Numbered from the stretch's first letter, positions 1 to 10,287 are shown. The stretch is 64,000 nt of DNA from Neopusillimonas aromaticivorans (GCF_030344915.1 NZ_CP128233.1:2418001-2482000); one strand, 5' to 3'. A program made the numbers and translations. Notes: generated by a model not told the origin, from the letters alone.

Positions 1-1
1 G

Positions 2-210
2 GTAAAAACCTTTCTTGACCGCTTCGTTGAAGTGCTGGTGTTTTATGCCTTGGTGGGTGTGCTGGCTTTTGCGTTTGAGGCCAGTATGGGGAATGTGTTT
101 ACCCAGGGCTGGGAATTCTATGCCATCACCCTGAGTCTTTTTTGGTGATGGGCTACCCCGGGTATGTGTATCGCTATCTTATGCGCCACCGACCGGTGCG
201 AACCAGTTAA
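2..210 (+). CDS. DUF2818-type small inner-membrane protein, 3' part only
   Basis: The gene enters from the left edge, so only about 69 C-terminal residues are visible. They are hydrophobic (two probable membrane helices) and end in a basic tail after a GYPGYVYRYL segment, which resembles the betaproteobacterial DUF2818 membrane proteins usually found just downstream of the nuo operon; this assignment is from memory. Read literally the frame stops near position 146. Adding one T to the six-T run at 138-143 continues the frame to TAA at 208-210. The 3' end overlaps the convergent serB gene by about 32 bases. Function unknown. Confidence 0.6.
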
Positions 211-1036
211 GTACCGCGTCAAGGCCGCTGAAGCTGATGGCATAGTTGGCTTGTTCGCGAACCACCGGTTTGGCGCGGTAGGCCACCGAATAGTGGGCTA
301 ATGACAGCATTTTCAGATCATTGGCACCATCACCCATGGCAATGATCTGGGTTGTGTCGGCGCCCGTGCGACGGGCCAGGTCGGCCAGGTAGTCGGCCTT
401 GCCTTGTGCATCCACAATGTCTCCCAGTACGCGGCCGGTCAAGCGGCCGTTTTCTATTTCCAGCGTATTGGCATGGGTTTCGTCCAGCCCCAGGCGGGCC
501 TTGAGCCGTTCGGTATACAGGGTGAAACCACCCGAGACCAGCATGGTCTTGATGCCGGCGGCTTTGGCTGTCTGAATCAGTTTTTCAGCGCCGGCATTCA
601 GGCGCAGGCGTTCGTTGTAGACGCGGTCCAGATCATCTACGGAAACCCCTTCCAGCAAGGCCACGCGCCGGCGCAGGCTTTCGGCGAAGTCCTTGATTTC
701 GCCGCGCATGGCGGCCTCAGTAATGGCTGAAACTTCGACCTTGCGGCCAACCATATCGGCGATTTCATCGATGCATTCAATGTTGATCAGGGTCGAGTCC
801 ATGTCCATCGCCAAAACACGGCAGTGGGCCAGCGGCATGATGGATTCAAGGAATGCGGCATCAACACCCAGATCGTGGCAAACCGAGGCGACGTCCTGCC
901 GGCTGGCCGAGTCAATATCGAGCAAAGTTGCCGCTGTACTGTTGATGGGGCGCACGCCCGAGGCATGCGCCAGGGCGGCAATTTTTTCGATGGTGACGGG
1001 CGTCAGGCCGGGGGCCTGCAATACAAGGTGTGTCAT
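179..1036 (-). CDS. serB: Phosphoserine phosphatase
   Basis: Last step of serine synthesis: hydrolysis of O-phosphoserine to L-serine in the cytoplasm. At 285 aa it is the normal length for SerB and is uninterrupted. The HAD-superfamily motifs are all present: DMDST with nucleophile Asp78 and Asp80, SGG with Ser168 (motif II), and GDGAND with Asp236 and Asp240 (motif III/IV). An N-terminal ACT-like regulatory segment of about 70 residues precedes the catalytic core. It lies downstream of mfd on the same strand with a 76-base gap, and its 3' end overlaps the convergent DUF2818 gene. Confident family assignment. Confidence 0.95.
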   Translation of the reverse strand: MTHLVLQAPGLTPVTIEKIAALAHASGVRPINSTAATLLDIDSASRQDVASVCHDLGVDAAFLESIMPLAHCRVLAMDMDSTLINIECIDEIADMVGRKVEVSAITEAAMRGEIKDFAESLRRRVALLEGVSVDDLDRVYNERLRLNAGAEKLIQTAKAAGIKTMLVSGGFTLYTERLKARLGLDETHANTLEIENGRLTGRVLGDIVDAQGKADYLADLARRTGADTTQIIAMGDGANDLKMLSLAHYSVAYRAKPVVREQANYAISFSGLDAVLNWFAPVGGA

Positions 1037-1112
1037 GACGTAATTGATCAGGTGAGTGTGAAAAATATCGTTGCGCCGTCAAGCGGGTGCGTCGATAAGA
1101 CATGCCGTCGCC

Positions 1113-4100
1113 TTAGTGCAAAGAGCGCATGATGCCACGGATGGCGTTAACGCGGGTTGTCAGAGGGTTGGTGAGTTCTTTCGTCGTGTTGCCCGCCGGT
1201 TTGAATTCAACTTTAAGTTTGTCCTGGCCGGCCAGCTTGACGTTGCGTTGTGTCTGCACCAGCTGGATGATGCGCAGCGGGTCGACATTGGGTTTGGCCG
1301 AGAACTGGATCAGGGCCGAGGCTTCGCTGGCATCGATCTTGACGATGCCCAAAGGTTCGGCTTCAAGGCGCAACCGGTGCGTCGCCAGCAGCGTCTGGGC
1401 GGCTTCGGGTAGTTTTCCGTAGCGGTCAATCAGTTCTTCCTGAAGCCGGATCAGGTCATCTTCATGCGACGCGTTCGACATTTTCTTGTACAGGCCCAGA
1501 CGCGCATGCACGTCAGGGCAGTAGTCTGACGGCAAGAGGGCAGGGTGTGCAGGTTGACTTCGCATTTGGCATTGAAGGGTGAGTCAAGATCGGGCTCTTC
1601 GCCGGCTTTCAGCGCCTTGACCGCCGTATTCAGCATTTCGGAATACATCGAAAAACCGATTTCATGAATGTTGCCCGACTGCGATTCACCCAGAACCTCT
1701 CCGGTGCCGCGGATTTCCAGATCGTGCATGGCCAGGAAAAAGCCGGCGCCCAGGTCTTCCATGGCTTGAATGGCCTCGAGCCGCTTCTTGGCGTTGCTGG
1801 TGATGGCGTCTTCGCCGGGTGTGAGCAGATAGGCATACGCCTGGTGGTGCGAACGGCCAACTCGTCCGCGTAACTGGTGCAATTGGGCCAGACCCAGACG
1901 GTCGGCCCGGTGAATGACAATGGTGTTGGCGGTGGGCACATCAATACCGGTTTCAATAATGGTGGTACACAGCAGCACATTGAAGCGTTGCTGGTAAAAC
2001 CCTTTCATGACCTGTTCCAGTTCGCGCTCGGCCATTTGGCCATGCGCCACAGCGATACGGGCTTCAGGAACCAGTTCCTCAAGGCGGGCCCGGCGGTTGT
2101 GAATGGTTTCCACTTCGTTATGCAGGAAGTAGACCTGCCCGCCGCGCTTGAGTTCGCGCAGCAAGGCTTCACGGATGGTGCTGCCGTCTTCGCGGCGCAC
2201 GAATGTCTTGATGGCCAGACGCTTCTGAGGTGCGGTGGCAATGACGGAAAAGTCTCGGATGCCTTCCAGCGACATGCCCAGGGTGCGGGGAATCGGCGTT
2301 GCCGTGAGTGTCAGGACGTCCACTTCGGCACGCAAGGCTTTCAGGGCCTCTTTCTGGCGAACCCCAAAGCGGTGCTCTTCGTCGATGATGACCAGACCCA
2401 GGCGCTTGAAGTTGACGTCCTTGGACAGGATTTTATGGGTGCCAATGACAATGTCGACGGTGCCATCGGCCAGCCCGGCAATGGCGGCGCTGATGTCTTT
2501 GCTGGAACGGAATCGTGACAGTTCAACCACCTTGACCGGCCAGTCCGCGAAGCGGTCGGAAAAGGTCTGGGCATGTTGTTCAGCCAGCAGGGTGGTCGGG
2601 CACAACAAGGCAACCTGCTTGCCATTGGCTACCGCCAGAAAAGCCGCGCGCAGGGCCACTTCGGTTTTCCCGAAACCGACGTCGCCGCAGACCAGCCGGT
2701 CCATGGGCCGCCCGGACGTCATGTCGCTGATTACGGCCTCGATGGCCGATGCCTGATCGGGTGTTTCTTCGAAGCCGAAGCCCTCGGCGAAGGCCTGATA
2801 ATCGTTCAAGGGCAGCTTGAAGGCATAGCCTTCACGGGCTTCACGCATGGCATACAGGGCCAGCAGTTCGGCGGCCGCATCACGTACCTGTTTGGCCGCC
2901 TTGCGACGGGCCTTGTCCCATTGGCCTGAGCCCAGCTGGTGCAGCGGCGCTGCATCGGGGTCGGCGCCGCTGTAACGGGCAATCAGGTGCAGTTGCGATA
3001 CCGGTACATACAACGTGCTGCCCGTGGCGTATTCAAGGTGAAGGAACTCCATCTTGCCTTCGCCCAGGTCCATGTCGACAAGACCGTGGTAACGACCGAT
3101 GCCATGCTGGACGTGCACTACCGGGTCGCCTTCGCGCAGCTCGGACAAGTCGCGTACCATGGCCTCGGCATTGCTGCCCTCGGTGTTGCGCCGGGCGCCG
3201 CGCCGGGGCGCATGGGCAACGGCGGGATACAGGTCGTTCTCTGTCAGCAGTGTAATGTTCAGCGCGGGTATCGAAAAACCGGTGGTCAGTGGAGCCGTGG
3301 TGATGCTGAAATGCCCGGTCCGGGCCAGGGCATCATGCAGACTGTCGGCACCGGCCTCGGGTTGCAGATCAAACTCGGACAGCATCTGCAGCAGGGTTTC
3401 GCGTCGTCCGGCCGAGTCGGCACACAGAATCACATGGCTGGCCGCGCTGTTGACCAGAGCGCGTAGTTTGGCGACCGGGTCGTCTGCACGACGCGCGATG
3501 GCGACCTCGGGTGCCGTGCCAAAATCAGGGTGGTCTCCGCTGGGTGTGAGTGTCAGGCGGGCAAATTGTTTAAGGTGATTGAACAGGGCGTCAGCACCCA
3601 GAAACAGCGTTTCCGGCGGCAATACCGGACGTTCGCGATCACTTTTCAAAAACTGGTAACGGCTTTGTGTATCACCGGTGAAATGCTGGATGGCGCCTTC
3701 AATATCACCCAGTGTTACGGTCAGTGTGCCTGCCTTGAGGTAATCGAACAGGGTTGCGGTTTCGTCGAAAAATAACGGCAGGTAGTACTCGACACCGGCA
3801 AAGGCGATGCCGTTGCCAATGTCTTTGTAGGGCAGGGCTTTTGACGGGTCACCCTCAAAGACTTCGCGAAAACGGGCCCGGAACCGGGTGCGGGCAGCCT
3901 CGTCCATGGGGAATTCACGACCAGGCAGCAACCGGACTTCGCGTACCGGATAAATGCTGCGCTGGGTATCGACATCAAAGCTGCGGATACTTTCAATTTC
4001 GTTGTCGAAAAGGTCAAGCCGGTAGGGTACGGCCGACCCCATTGGAAACAGGTCGATCAGGCCGCCACGGATGCAAAACTCGCCCGGAGCGGTCACTTGC

Positions 4101-4622
4101 GTGACGTGGCTGTAGTTGGCCAGCGTCAGTTGCTGGCGCAGGCTTTCTTCATCCAGCGTATCGCCCTGTTTGAATGAGAACGTGTAGGCCGCCAGAAACG
4201 ATGGGGGGCCAGACGGTAAAGTGCGGTGCTGACCGGCACCGTGACAACGTCTACGGCACTGTTCATCAGTGCGTGCAGTGTTTCCAGCCGTTCCGAGATC
4301 AGGTCCTGGTGCGGCGAAAAGCTGTCATAAGGCAAGGTTTCCCAATCGGGCAATTGCCGTACCTGAAGCCTGGGTGAAAACCGGCTGATTTCCTCGGCCA
4401 GACGCTGTGCGGCCAGCGGGTCGGCACACAAGACCAGCAGGGGCTTGCCCGAGGCCCGGGCCAGATCAGCCAGCAGCCACGCGTCACCCGACCCGGGAGG
4501 GGACGGGACGGCGTATCGTTGGCCAGGTTTAAGGGCATTGAGCAATGCGGCTGTGCCCGGCAGGGGGCAAGGGCATCTGCGCCCTGAGCGGTAAGGTTTA
4601 ATGTCGACATCGTGCTGGTCAT
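1113..4622 (-). CDS. mfd: Transcription-repair coupling factor Mfd (three apparent frame breaks)
   Basis: Mfd displaces RNA polymerase stalled at DNA lesions and recruits UvrA for nucleotide excision repair. Order of parts: UvrB-like N-terminal region, RNA-polymerase interaction domain (GDPVVHVQHGIGRYHG), then a RecG-like translocase with Walker A GDVGFGKTE, DEEH box and TATPIPRT, and a C-terminal autoinhibitory domain. The literal sequence breaks the frame at a five-G run (4563-4567), a six-G run (about 4202-4207) and a CCC near 1542. One added base at each gives 1170 aa, the family's usual size. Start is ATG at 4622 behind AAAGAG; an in-frame ATG at 4610 is possible. Only 17 bases separate it from the divergent ispD. 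The breaks are most likely sequencing undercalls. Confidence 0.93.
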
Positions 4623-4639
4623 TATAAAATCTCTTTCTT

Positions 4640-5339
4640 ATGTCAAAAAAGATAATTGCCATCGTACCGGCCGCCGGTGTCGGTCAGCGTGCCTTGACCG
4701 GGGCGACCTCCTTGCCAAGCAATATCGTCTGCTGAACGGCAGGCCGATGTTGCGCTGGACCGTCGAAGCGTTGCTGGCTGACTCGCGCATTGAGCAGGTC
4801 CGGGTTGCGGTTTCACCGTCCGACACGCAAGCCGTCAATGTGCTGGCCGGTCTGGCCAGAACCGTGTGTCGTCCGTGTGGCGGTGAAACACGCGCTCATA
4901 CGGTATTGGGTGCCCTGCGCGATGCCGCGTTGCCGGCCGATGCCCTGGTTCTGGTGCATGACGCTGCCCGGCCGGGCTTGCCGCTGGCGGCACTGTCGCG
5001 CCTGATCAATACCTGTATGGGCGATCCGGTAGGTGGGCTGCTGGCACAGCCAGTGCCGGATACCGTCAAGCAGGGTGGGCTGCAGGTGGGTGAAGATCGG
5101 GTCGCTGTTGTCAAAACCGTGTCGCGCGACGGGTTGTGGCTGGCGCAGACTCCCCAGATGTTTCCTGCGGGCCTGTTGCAGAACGCGATTGAGTCTGCCC
5201 TTGAACAGGGGGCGTCGTTACCGATGAGGCTTCGGCCATTGAGCTTATGGGGCTGGCTCCCCGGCTGGTCACCGGCTCGATGCGCAATTTCAAGGTAACC
5301 TGGCCCGAAGATTTTGAACTTATGGAAAAATGGTTATGA
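4640..5339 (+). CDS. ispD: 2-C-methyl-D-erythritol 4-phosphate cytidylyltransferase (two apparent frame breaks)
   Basis: IspD makes CDP-ME from MEP and CTP in the non-mevalonate isoprenoid pathway. The nucleotide-binding start IVPAAGVG and KQYRLLNG, the VHDAARP segment and the C-terminal VTDEAS plus NFKVTWPEDFE stretch are typical. Frame breaks occur at 4717-4718 (AA, should be AAA to restore the Lys-Gln-Tyr motif) and near 5217 (one base missing before the VTDEAS motif). Corrected length is 233 aa. It diverges from mfd and overlaps ispF by 4 bases (ATGA), so the two are probably translationally coupled. Confidence 0.92.
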
Positions 5340-5822
5340 CGTTACCTTTTCGTGTCGGGCAGGGGTTCGATGTGCATGCCCTGGTCGAAGGCCGCCCGTT
5401 AATCATCGGCGGCGTTACCATCGACTGGCCCCGAGGTTTGGCCGGTCATTCCGATGCCGATGTGCTTTTGCATGCGATCACGGATGCCTTGTTGGGCGGT
5501 GCGGGCCTGGGCGACATCGGTCGCCATTTTCCGGACACCGATCCGGCCTTCAGGGGGCCGACAGTCGCGTGTTGCTGCGCGAAGCCTATGCCCGTGTCAG
5601 AGCGGCGGGTTGGCAGGTGGGCAACATCGACGCGACGATTCATGCCCAGGCACCCAAGATGTCTCCGCATATTGCGCCGATGGTGGCTACCATTGCCGCT
5701 GACCTGGGGGTGGATGCCGGCCGGGTGAATGTGAAGGCAAAACCAATGAAGGTCTTGGTCATCTGGGCCGTAGCGAGGGCATTGCGGCGACAGTGATTGC
5801 CTTGCTTTTGCCGTTCGCGTGA
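5336..5822 (+). CDS. ispF: 2-C-methyl-D-erythritol 2,4-cyclodiphosphate synthase (two apparent frame breaks)
   Basis: IspF cyclises CDP-ME 2-phosphate to MEcPP, two steps after IspD. The metal-binding start GQGFDVHAL, the GHSDADVLLHA motif and C-terminal KAKTNEGLGHLG are all recognisable. The frame breaks at a five-G run (5553-5557) and at AAAA (5739-5742). With one base restored at each the protein is 162 aa, the normal size, ending at TGA 5820-5822. ATG at 5336 overlaps the ispD stop; an in-frame ATG at 5330 exists but the ATGA overlap favours 5336. Its 3' end lies 7 bases from the convergent histidine-kinase gene. Confidence 0.93.
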
Positions 5823-5829
5823 TTGTTTA

Positions 5830-7189
5830 TCAAACCTTGGGCAGCTCGATACGGGCCAGCAGCCCGTTGGGTGAACGCGGCAACATTTTCAGCTTGCCGC
5901 CCACATGGCCCAGCAAACGCTCGACAATCGCCAGGCCCAGCCCGGCACCGCTCACGCCGGTTCGTGCGGTTTCGCCCCGCGAGAACGGGCGCAGCAAGCG
6001 CTGTACCTCAGAGGGTGCAATACCCGATCCTCGATCGGCCACTTCAATGATGACCTTGTCATTTTCCAGCCGCGCGTTCAGGTCGATGAAGCACGTACCG
6101 TCAATGGGAGAGCGCCCATAGCGGCGGGCGTTTTCGATCAGGTTGCCAACAATGCGTTTCAGGTCGATGGCCGTGATGCGGGCTTTGAGGTTCGGAGAAA
6201 TATCGGCATTCAGGTGCCCGTTCAACGATTCGGTGTGCGCTTTTTCACGATCGTAAAGATCTTCGAGGGCCTGGGTAATGTCAATGCCGATTTCCGGCGG
6301 CGATGTCGCCGGGCGAGCATATTCCATGAGTTGGCCGATGGTGTAGTCAATTTGAGCCAGGTCCTGATCAATGGCCTGGCGTGTGTCGTCGCTGACATTG
6401 CTCATTTCGATTTCAAGACGCATCCGGGCCAGCGGTGTCCGCAGGTCATGGGAAATGCCGGCCAGCATGATTTCCCGGTCAGCTTCGGTCTGACGCAGGT
6501 CTTTGGTCATGCGATTGAACGCGATGTTGATTTCCTTGATCTCGGCAGGCCCTTCTTCAGGCAGAGGAGAGGGATTTCACCGCGTGAGAGTTGCTGCGTG
6601 ACACGCGCCAGCTGAGCCAGGGGTCGGTTCACGAACCGCGCACTGGCCGCAGACCCTACCAGGGCCAGCAAAAGGGCGGTGACCCCCACCAGAACCATTC
6701 GACGCCAACCACCAGGCCCAGTTGTTCGCGGTCAAAAACCAGCCAGAATCGTTCGTCTTCGATTTCGAAACTGATCCAGACCCCCGGCATGCCATTGACA
6801 GACCACATGATCAGTACGCCGGTGCCCAGACGATTCTTGATTTCGGCGGTAACGTGGTTCCAGTAGTTGGAGTTGGGCAGAGGTTCAAGGGTGTCAGTGG
6901 GCTCGCGCGGCTGGATACGCAGACTGTCTTTGGTGGCCAGATCAAGCAGCAGGTCGGTACGGGTGTCTGGCGACGCGTGGATGAGAGCGGAGCGCGTGAT
7001 ACTGAGCGACGTGCTGACCCGTTGTGCCATCTGGATGGCGCGCGGGCCTTCTTCCATACTGAAAAAGACTTCGAGCCAGGCACCCAGGCTCACAATCATG
7101 AGAACGCCCAGCAATAAAAAAGACCGGCTGAACAGGCCCAGCCGGACTTTTGACTGCAGGGTTTCGTAGTGGCGCCGAACAAAGGACAT
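5830..7189 (-). CDS. risS: EnvZ/RisS-type sensor histidine kinase (two apparent frame breaks)
   Basis: Inner-membrane histidine kinase, partner of the response regulator just upstream. N-terminal transmembrane helix at about residues 18-40, a periplasmic sensor region, a second transmembrane helix (VLVGVTALLLALVGS), HAMP-like linker, H-box GISHDLRTPLARMR, N-box NLIENARRYG, and G-boxes DRGSGIAPSE and GAGLGLAIVERL. The frame breaks near 6709-6710 (C run) and at 6571-6573 (GGG); corrected length 453 aa. The pair resembles Bordetella RisA/RisS, itself an OmpR/EnvZ relative. In B. pertussis risS is known to carry a natural frameshift, but here the lesions look like the same technical error seen throughout. 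The gene starts 25 bases after the risA stop. Confidence 0.85.
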
Positions 7190-7214
7190 GCCGATTCAGC
7201 GCCTGCCCGCCGGT

Positions 7215-7948
7215 TTAGTTGCCGCCATCGGGAATGAAAACATACCCCAGGCCCCAGACGGTCTGGATATAGACGGGCTTGGACGGATTGGGTTCGATAA
7301 GCTTGCGCAGTCGTGAGATTTGTACATCGAGGCTGCGGTCGAAGGCCTCGTATTCACGGCCACGGGCCAGTTCCATGAGCTTGTCGCGTGACAAGGGGAT
7401 TTTTGGATGGCGTGCAAAAACCTTTAGCACCGAGAATTCGCCCGTGGTGATAGGCACGACTTCGTTATCACGGGTGAGGGTACGGGTCGACAGGTTGAGA
7501 ACATAGGGGCCGAATTCGACCGATTCGTTTTCCTGGCTGGGGGCACCGGGGTGTTCTTCGGTGCCGCGGCGACGCAAGATGGCATTGACCCGAGCCAGCA
7601 GTTCGCGGGGGTTGAAGGGCTTGGACAGGTAATCGTCGGCACCCATTTCGAGACCCACGATACGGTCAATTTCTTCGGCCTTTGCGGTGAGCATGATGAT
7701 GGGTGTGTTGTCGTGGCTGCCGCGCAGGCGACGGCAGATTGACAACCCGTCTTCGCCAGGCAGCATCAGGTCGAGTACCAGTAGATCGAAATGTTCACGT
7801 TGCCATAGCTTGGACATTTCTTTGCCGTCTTCGGCAACGAAGACATTGAAGCCTTGTTCGGTAAGGTAGCGGCGCAGCAGGTCGCGCAAGCGGGGCCGTC
7901 GTCGACCACAAGGATTTTGCGTGTTGGAGGCGGAGTATGAGTATTCAT
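7215..7948 (-). CDS. risA: OmpR/RisA-type response regulator (one apparent frame break)
   Basis: DNA-binding response regulator. N-terminal receiver domain with the acidic pair in ILVVDD, phospho-acceptor Asp in LLVLDLMLPGEDG, and the conserved Lys in the KPFNPREL loop; C-terminal winged-helix domain with the recognition segment SLDVQISRLRKLIE. The frame breaks at the four-G run 7892-7895, right after the VVDD motif; one added base gives 244 aa and restores a normal receiver start. It is the first gene of a two-gene risA-risS operon and diverges from tsaB across a 221-base intergenic region that holds two dyad sequences. Confidence 0.9.
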
Positions 7949-8050
7949 GGTCGAAAATGTAACAGGCCTGGTTGAGGCCGTGAAGAGGCCGGTAGCAAGA
8001 TCTTACACATTAAGGAATTGGTAGAAACGCGGTTTACATCTTTACCAGCA

Positions 8051-8062
8051 TGACACATGTCA
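8051..8062. promoter_or_regulatory. Operator-like dyad TGACA-CA-TGTCA upstream of risA
   Basis: A perfect inverted repeat of 5-base arms (TGACA/TGTCA) around a 2-base centre. It shares the core GACA-NA-TGTC with a second dyad exactly 80 bases away (centre to centre) in the same divergent intergenic region. Binding protein unknown. Confidence 0.4.
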
Positions 8063-8128
8063 ACCGCCTTGGCGGGAGTGTGCACAGATTAGCATTATGA
8101 TTGTCATTCGCACAGGGGTTTTTGGCCA

Positions 8129-8144
8129 CCGGACAAATGTCCGG
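8129..8144. promoter_or_regulatory. Operator-like 16-base dyad CCGGACA-AA-TGTCCGG upstream of tsaB
   Basis: A perfect inverted repeat with 7-base arms and an AA centre, ending 25 bases before the tsaB start codon, so well placed to overlap a promoter or ribosome-binding region. Shares GACA-NA-TGTC with the dyad at 8051-8062. It could also form an RNA hairpin, but a 2-base loop makes a DNA operator more likely. Confidence 0.45.
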
Positions 8145-8169
8145 GGCACAGGCGGCTTAAAATGCCGTT

Positions 8170-8954
8170 ATGGACCAACATATCATTGCTTTCGAAACAT
8201 CATCGCGTATTTGCGATGTGGCTTTACTGTCAGTCGTGCAGGGGCAGGAACGTGTGCTTGTGCTCAGTCACGACGAGACTTCCGAACATGCCGAACGTTT
8301 GTTGCCGATGGCCGATCAGCTGCTCGTGCAGGCGGGTATACGGCGTACCGATTTATCGGCGATAGCCTTTGGTCAGGGCCCCGGGGGTTTTACCGGGTTG
8401 CGCGTTGCATGCGGGGTTGCGCAGGGGATGGCCTTTGCGTTGAATCTGCCCGTTGTGCCGGTGCCTTCATTACTGGCCGCTGCGGCATGCGAAAAGCATA
8501 ATGACGTTATTCGGGTGGTTGTTCAAGACGCCCGCATGCACGAAGTTTATGTGGCCGCGTTTCGGGTTGCCTCCGATGGGTCGGGGGCCGTATCGCCGTT
8601 GCTTGATGCCTGTCTGGTGGGGGTGGACGACTTTTCCGTCTGGCTGGGGCAAACGGCCCGGCGCTGGCAAGCCTCAGGGCAATCGGGGTCTGTCGCCATA
8701 GTGGGCGATGCCCTGGTGGCGTATCCCGGCGTGGTTGCACAGACTCAAATCATGCTGGCCGACGGCTCCAGGCCATTGCGTATGGGTGGCCCGGTCCGTG
8801 CCACTGCTGAAGGGGTGGCACGCCTGGCACGAGGGTTGCTGGTGGACGGGGCTGCGGTTGCTCCATCTGCCGCTGCCCCGTTGTATGTCCGCGATAAGGT
8901 TGCGTTTACCACCCACGAGCGTGCGCAGGGGCAGGGGGCAATCCCAAGGCGCAA
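8170..8954 (+). CDS. tsaB: tRNA threonylcarbamoyladenosine synthesis protein TsaB (no in-frame stop; probably fused to RimI)
   Basis: TsaB is the inactive TsaD-like partner that dimerises with TsaD in t6A37 tRNA modification. ASKHA-type start IIAFETSS, the GQGPGGFTGLRVACGVAQG motif and C-terminal APLYVRDKVAFTT are characteristic. Near its end the frame breaks at the five-G run 8934-8938; with one G added, the normal ending (GGNPKA) runs without a stop codon straight into RimI. The end given here is therefore only the domain boundary. Translated literally, the frame wanders to 9147 in non-homologous sequence. No clear ribosome-binding site is obvious; the 16-base dyad lies just upstream. Confidence 0.88.
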
Positions 8955-9415
8955 GTGGCAATTACCATTGTGGCCATGGCCCGCGAGCATCTTGATGCGG
9001 TGGCGGGGCTTGAGGCCCGGGTGCAGTCACACCCCTGGACGCGCGGTAATTTTGCGGATGCGCTTGACGCCGGCTATAGCGCATGGGTTGCGTTACGCGA
9101 GGGGCAGGTTGCCGGTTTTTGTGTGGTACAGCCGGCACCAGATGTAGCACATTTGCTCGTTATTGCCGTTGACCCTGAAAGCCAGCGTGGGGGCCTGGGG
9201 TATCGTCTGCTGCGTCAGGCTGAAGCGGTTGCGCGTCAGCTGGGCCTGCCGGCGTTGTTGCTTGAGGTTCGTCCGTCCAATCATGCTGCGGTTACGTTTT
9301 ACACGAACCGGGGCTTTCATCAGATCGGCTTGCGCAAGGGGTATTACCCGGCGGCCCACAGTCAGCGGGAAGATGCGCTGGTTCTGCAAAAAATCTTGAC
9401 GGGGGCGCTCAATGA
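8955..9415 (+). CDS. rimI: Ribosomal-protein-alanine N-acetyltransferase RimI (probably the C-terminal half of a TsaB-RimI fusion)
   Basis: GNAT-fold enzyme that acetylates the N-terminus of ribosomal protein S18. Typical features are HPWTRGNFADAL near the start, the acetyl-CoA loop ESQRGGLGYRLL, LLEVRPSN and FYTNRGFHQIG. A GTG at 8955 could start a separate protein, but no stop codon separates it from tsaB once the tsaB frame is corrected. The 3' end also needs correction: adding one G to the run 9401-9405 ends RimI at TGA 9413-9415, overlapping the next start codon as ATGA. Without it, translation runs on to 9476 in unrelated sequence. Confidence 0.85.
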
Positions 9416-10287
9416 CATCAGGGCAGGTGGCTGTCAGTCGGGCCCAACTGGCCTGGTTGACCGAGCTGGGCATTGATCGCAAGTTGCTGGCCAGCATTGC
9501 TGATACGACGTCACTGTTTACGGTACCTCCGGCGCCCGCTATCGCACCGGCCGCACGGGCGGGGCTGAAACCTGGTGCGGCGTTGGCTCCGACGCGTGGC
9601 TCAGCCCCTGCATCGGATCAGGCTGCCGCCCCTGCGCGTGTCAGCCCGACTTCACGTCCGATTCCGCCCGATGCACAACCCGCTCAGGTCATCCCTGTCG
9701 TGCGTCAGCCTTTGCCAGATAACCTGACGGCTCTGGCCGAGAGCGTGGCGCAATGCCAGGCCTGCGGCTTGCATGCCGTGAGGCACCAGACCGTGTTTGG
9801 GGACGGCGTGGCACAGGCACCAGACTGGATGGTTATTGGTGAGGTACCGGGTGATCACGATGATCATTTGGGGTTGCCATTTCAGGGCAAGGCCGGCGAG
9901 CTGCTGAATCACATGCTGGTTGCCGCCGGCATTTTGCCGTCTGCCACGTTGTTTTATACCAACCTGCTGAAATGCCGTCCAAAGGGCGCACGTGCGCCAA
10001 AGCCTGAAGAAATCGAGGCCTGTCTGCCCTTTTTGCGTCAGCAAATTACCCTGGTCAGGCCGGCGGGCTTGCTGGTGCTGGGCTGGCAGGCGGCGCAGGC
10101 GTTGTTGGGCCAGCGGGCCAGTCTTGACCGGCTGCGCGGGCAGGTGCACCGGTATCACGATGCGGGTCTGGATATCCCGTTGGTGGTCACCCACCACCCG
10201 GCATCGTTGATGTTGCGTGGTCATTTCAAGGCGGCTGCCTGGCAAGATCTGCACTTGGCGCGCCAGGCCTTGTTGTCGCTACCTTAG
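9412..10287 (+). CDS. Family 4 uracil-DNA glycosylase ([4Fe-4S])
   Basis: Removes uracil from DNA in base-excision repair. 291 aa, uninterrupted. Four cysteines positioned for the [4Fe-4S] cluster of type 4 enzymes: Cys115, Cys118, Cys188 and Cys204. The active-site segment GEVPG (residues 143-147, usually GEAPG) and the HHPAS motif (261-265, usually HPSA-like) are present. Residues 36-100 are an Ala/Pro-rich linker between a short N-terminal segment and the catalytic domain, as in several betaproteobacterial homologues annotated as phage SPO1 polymerase-related. Start overlaps the corrected rimI stop; 3' end overlaps the convergent lplT stop. Confidence 0.9.
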   Translation: MTSGQVAVSRAQLAWLTELGIDRKLLASIADTTSLFTVPPAPAIAPAARAGLKPGAALAPTRGSAPASDQAAAPARVSPTSRPIPPDAQPAQVIPVVRQPLPDNLTALAESVAQCQACGLHAVRHQTVFGDGVAQAPDWMVIGEVPGDHDDHLGLPFQGKAGELLNHMLVAAGILPSATLFYTNLLKCRPKGARAPKPEEIEACLPFLRQQITLVRPAGLLVLGWQAAQALLGQRASLDRLRGQVHRYHDAGLDIPLVVTHHPASLMLRGHFKAAAWQDLHLARQALLSLP

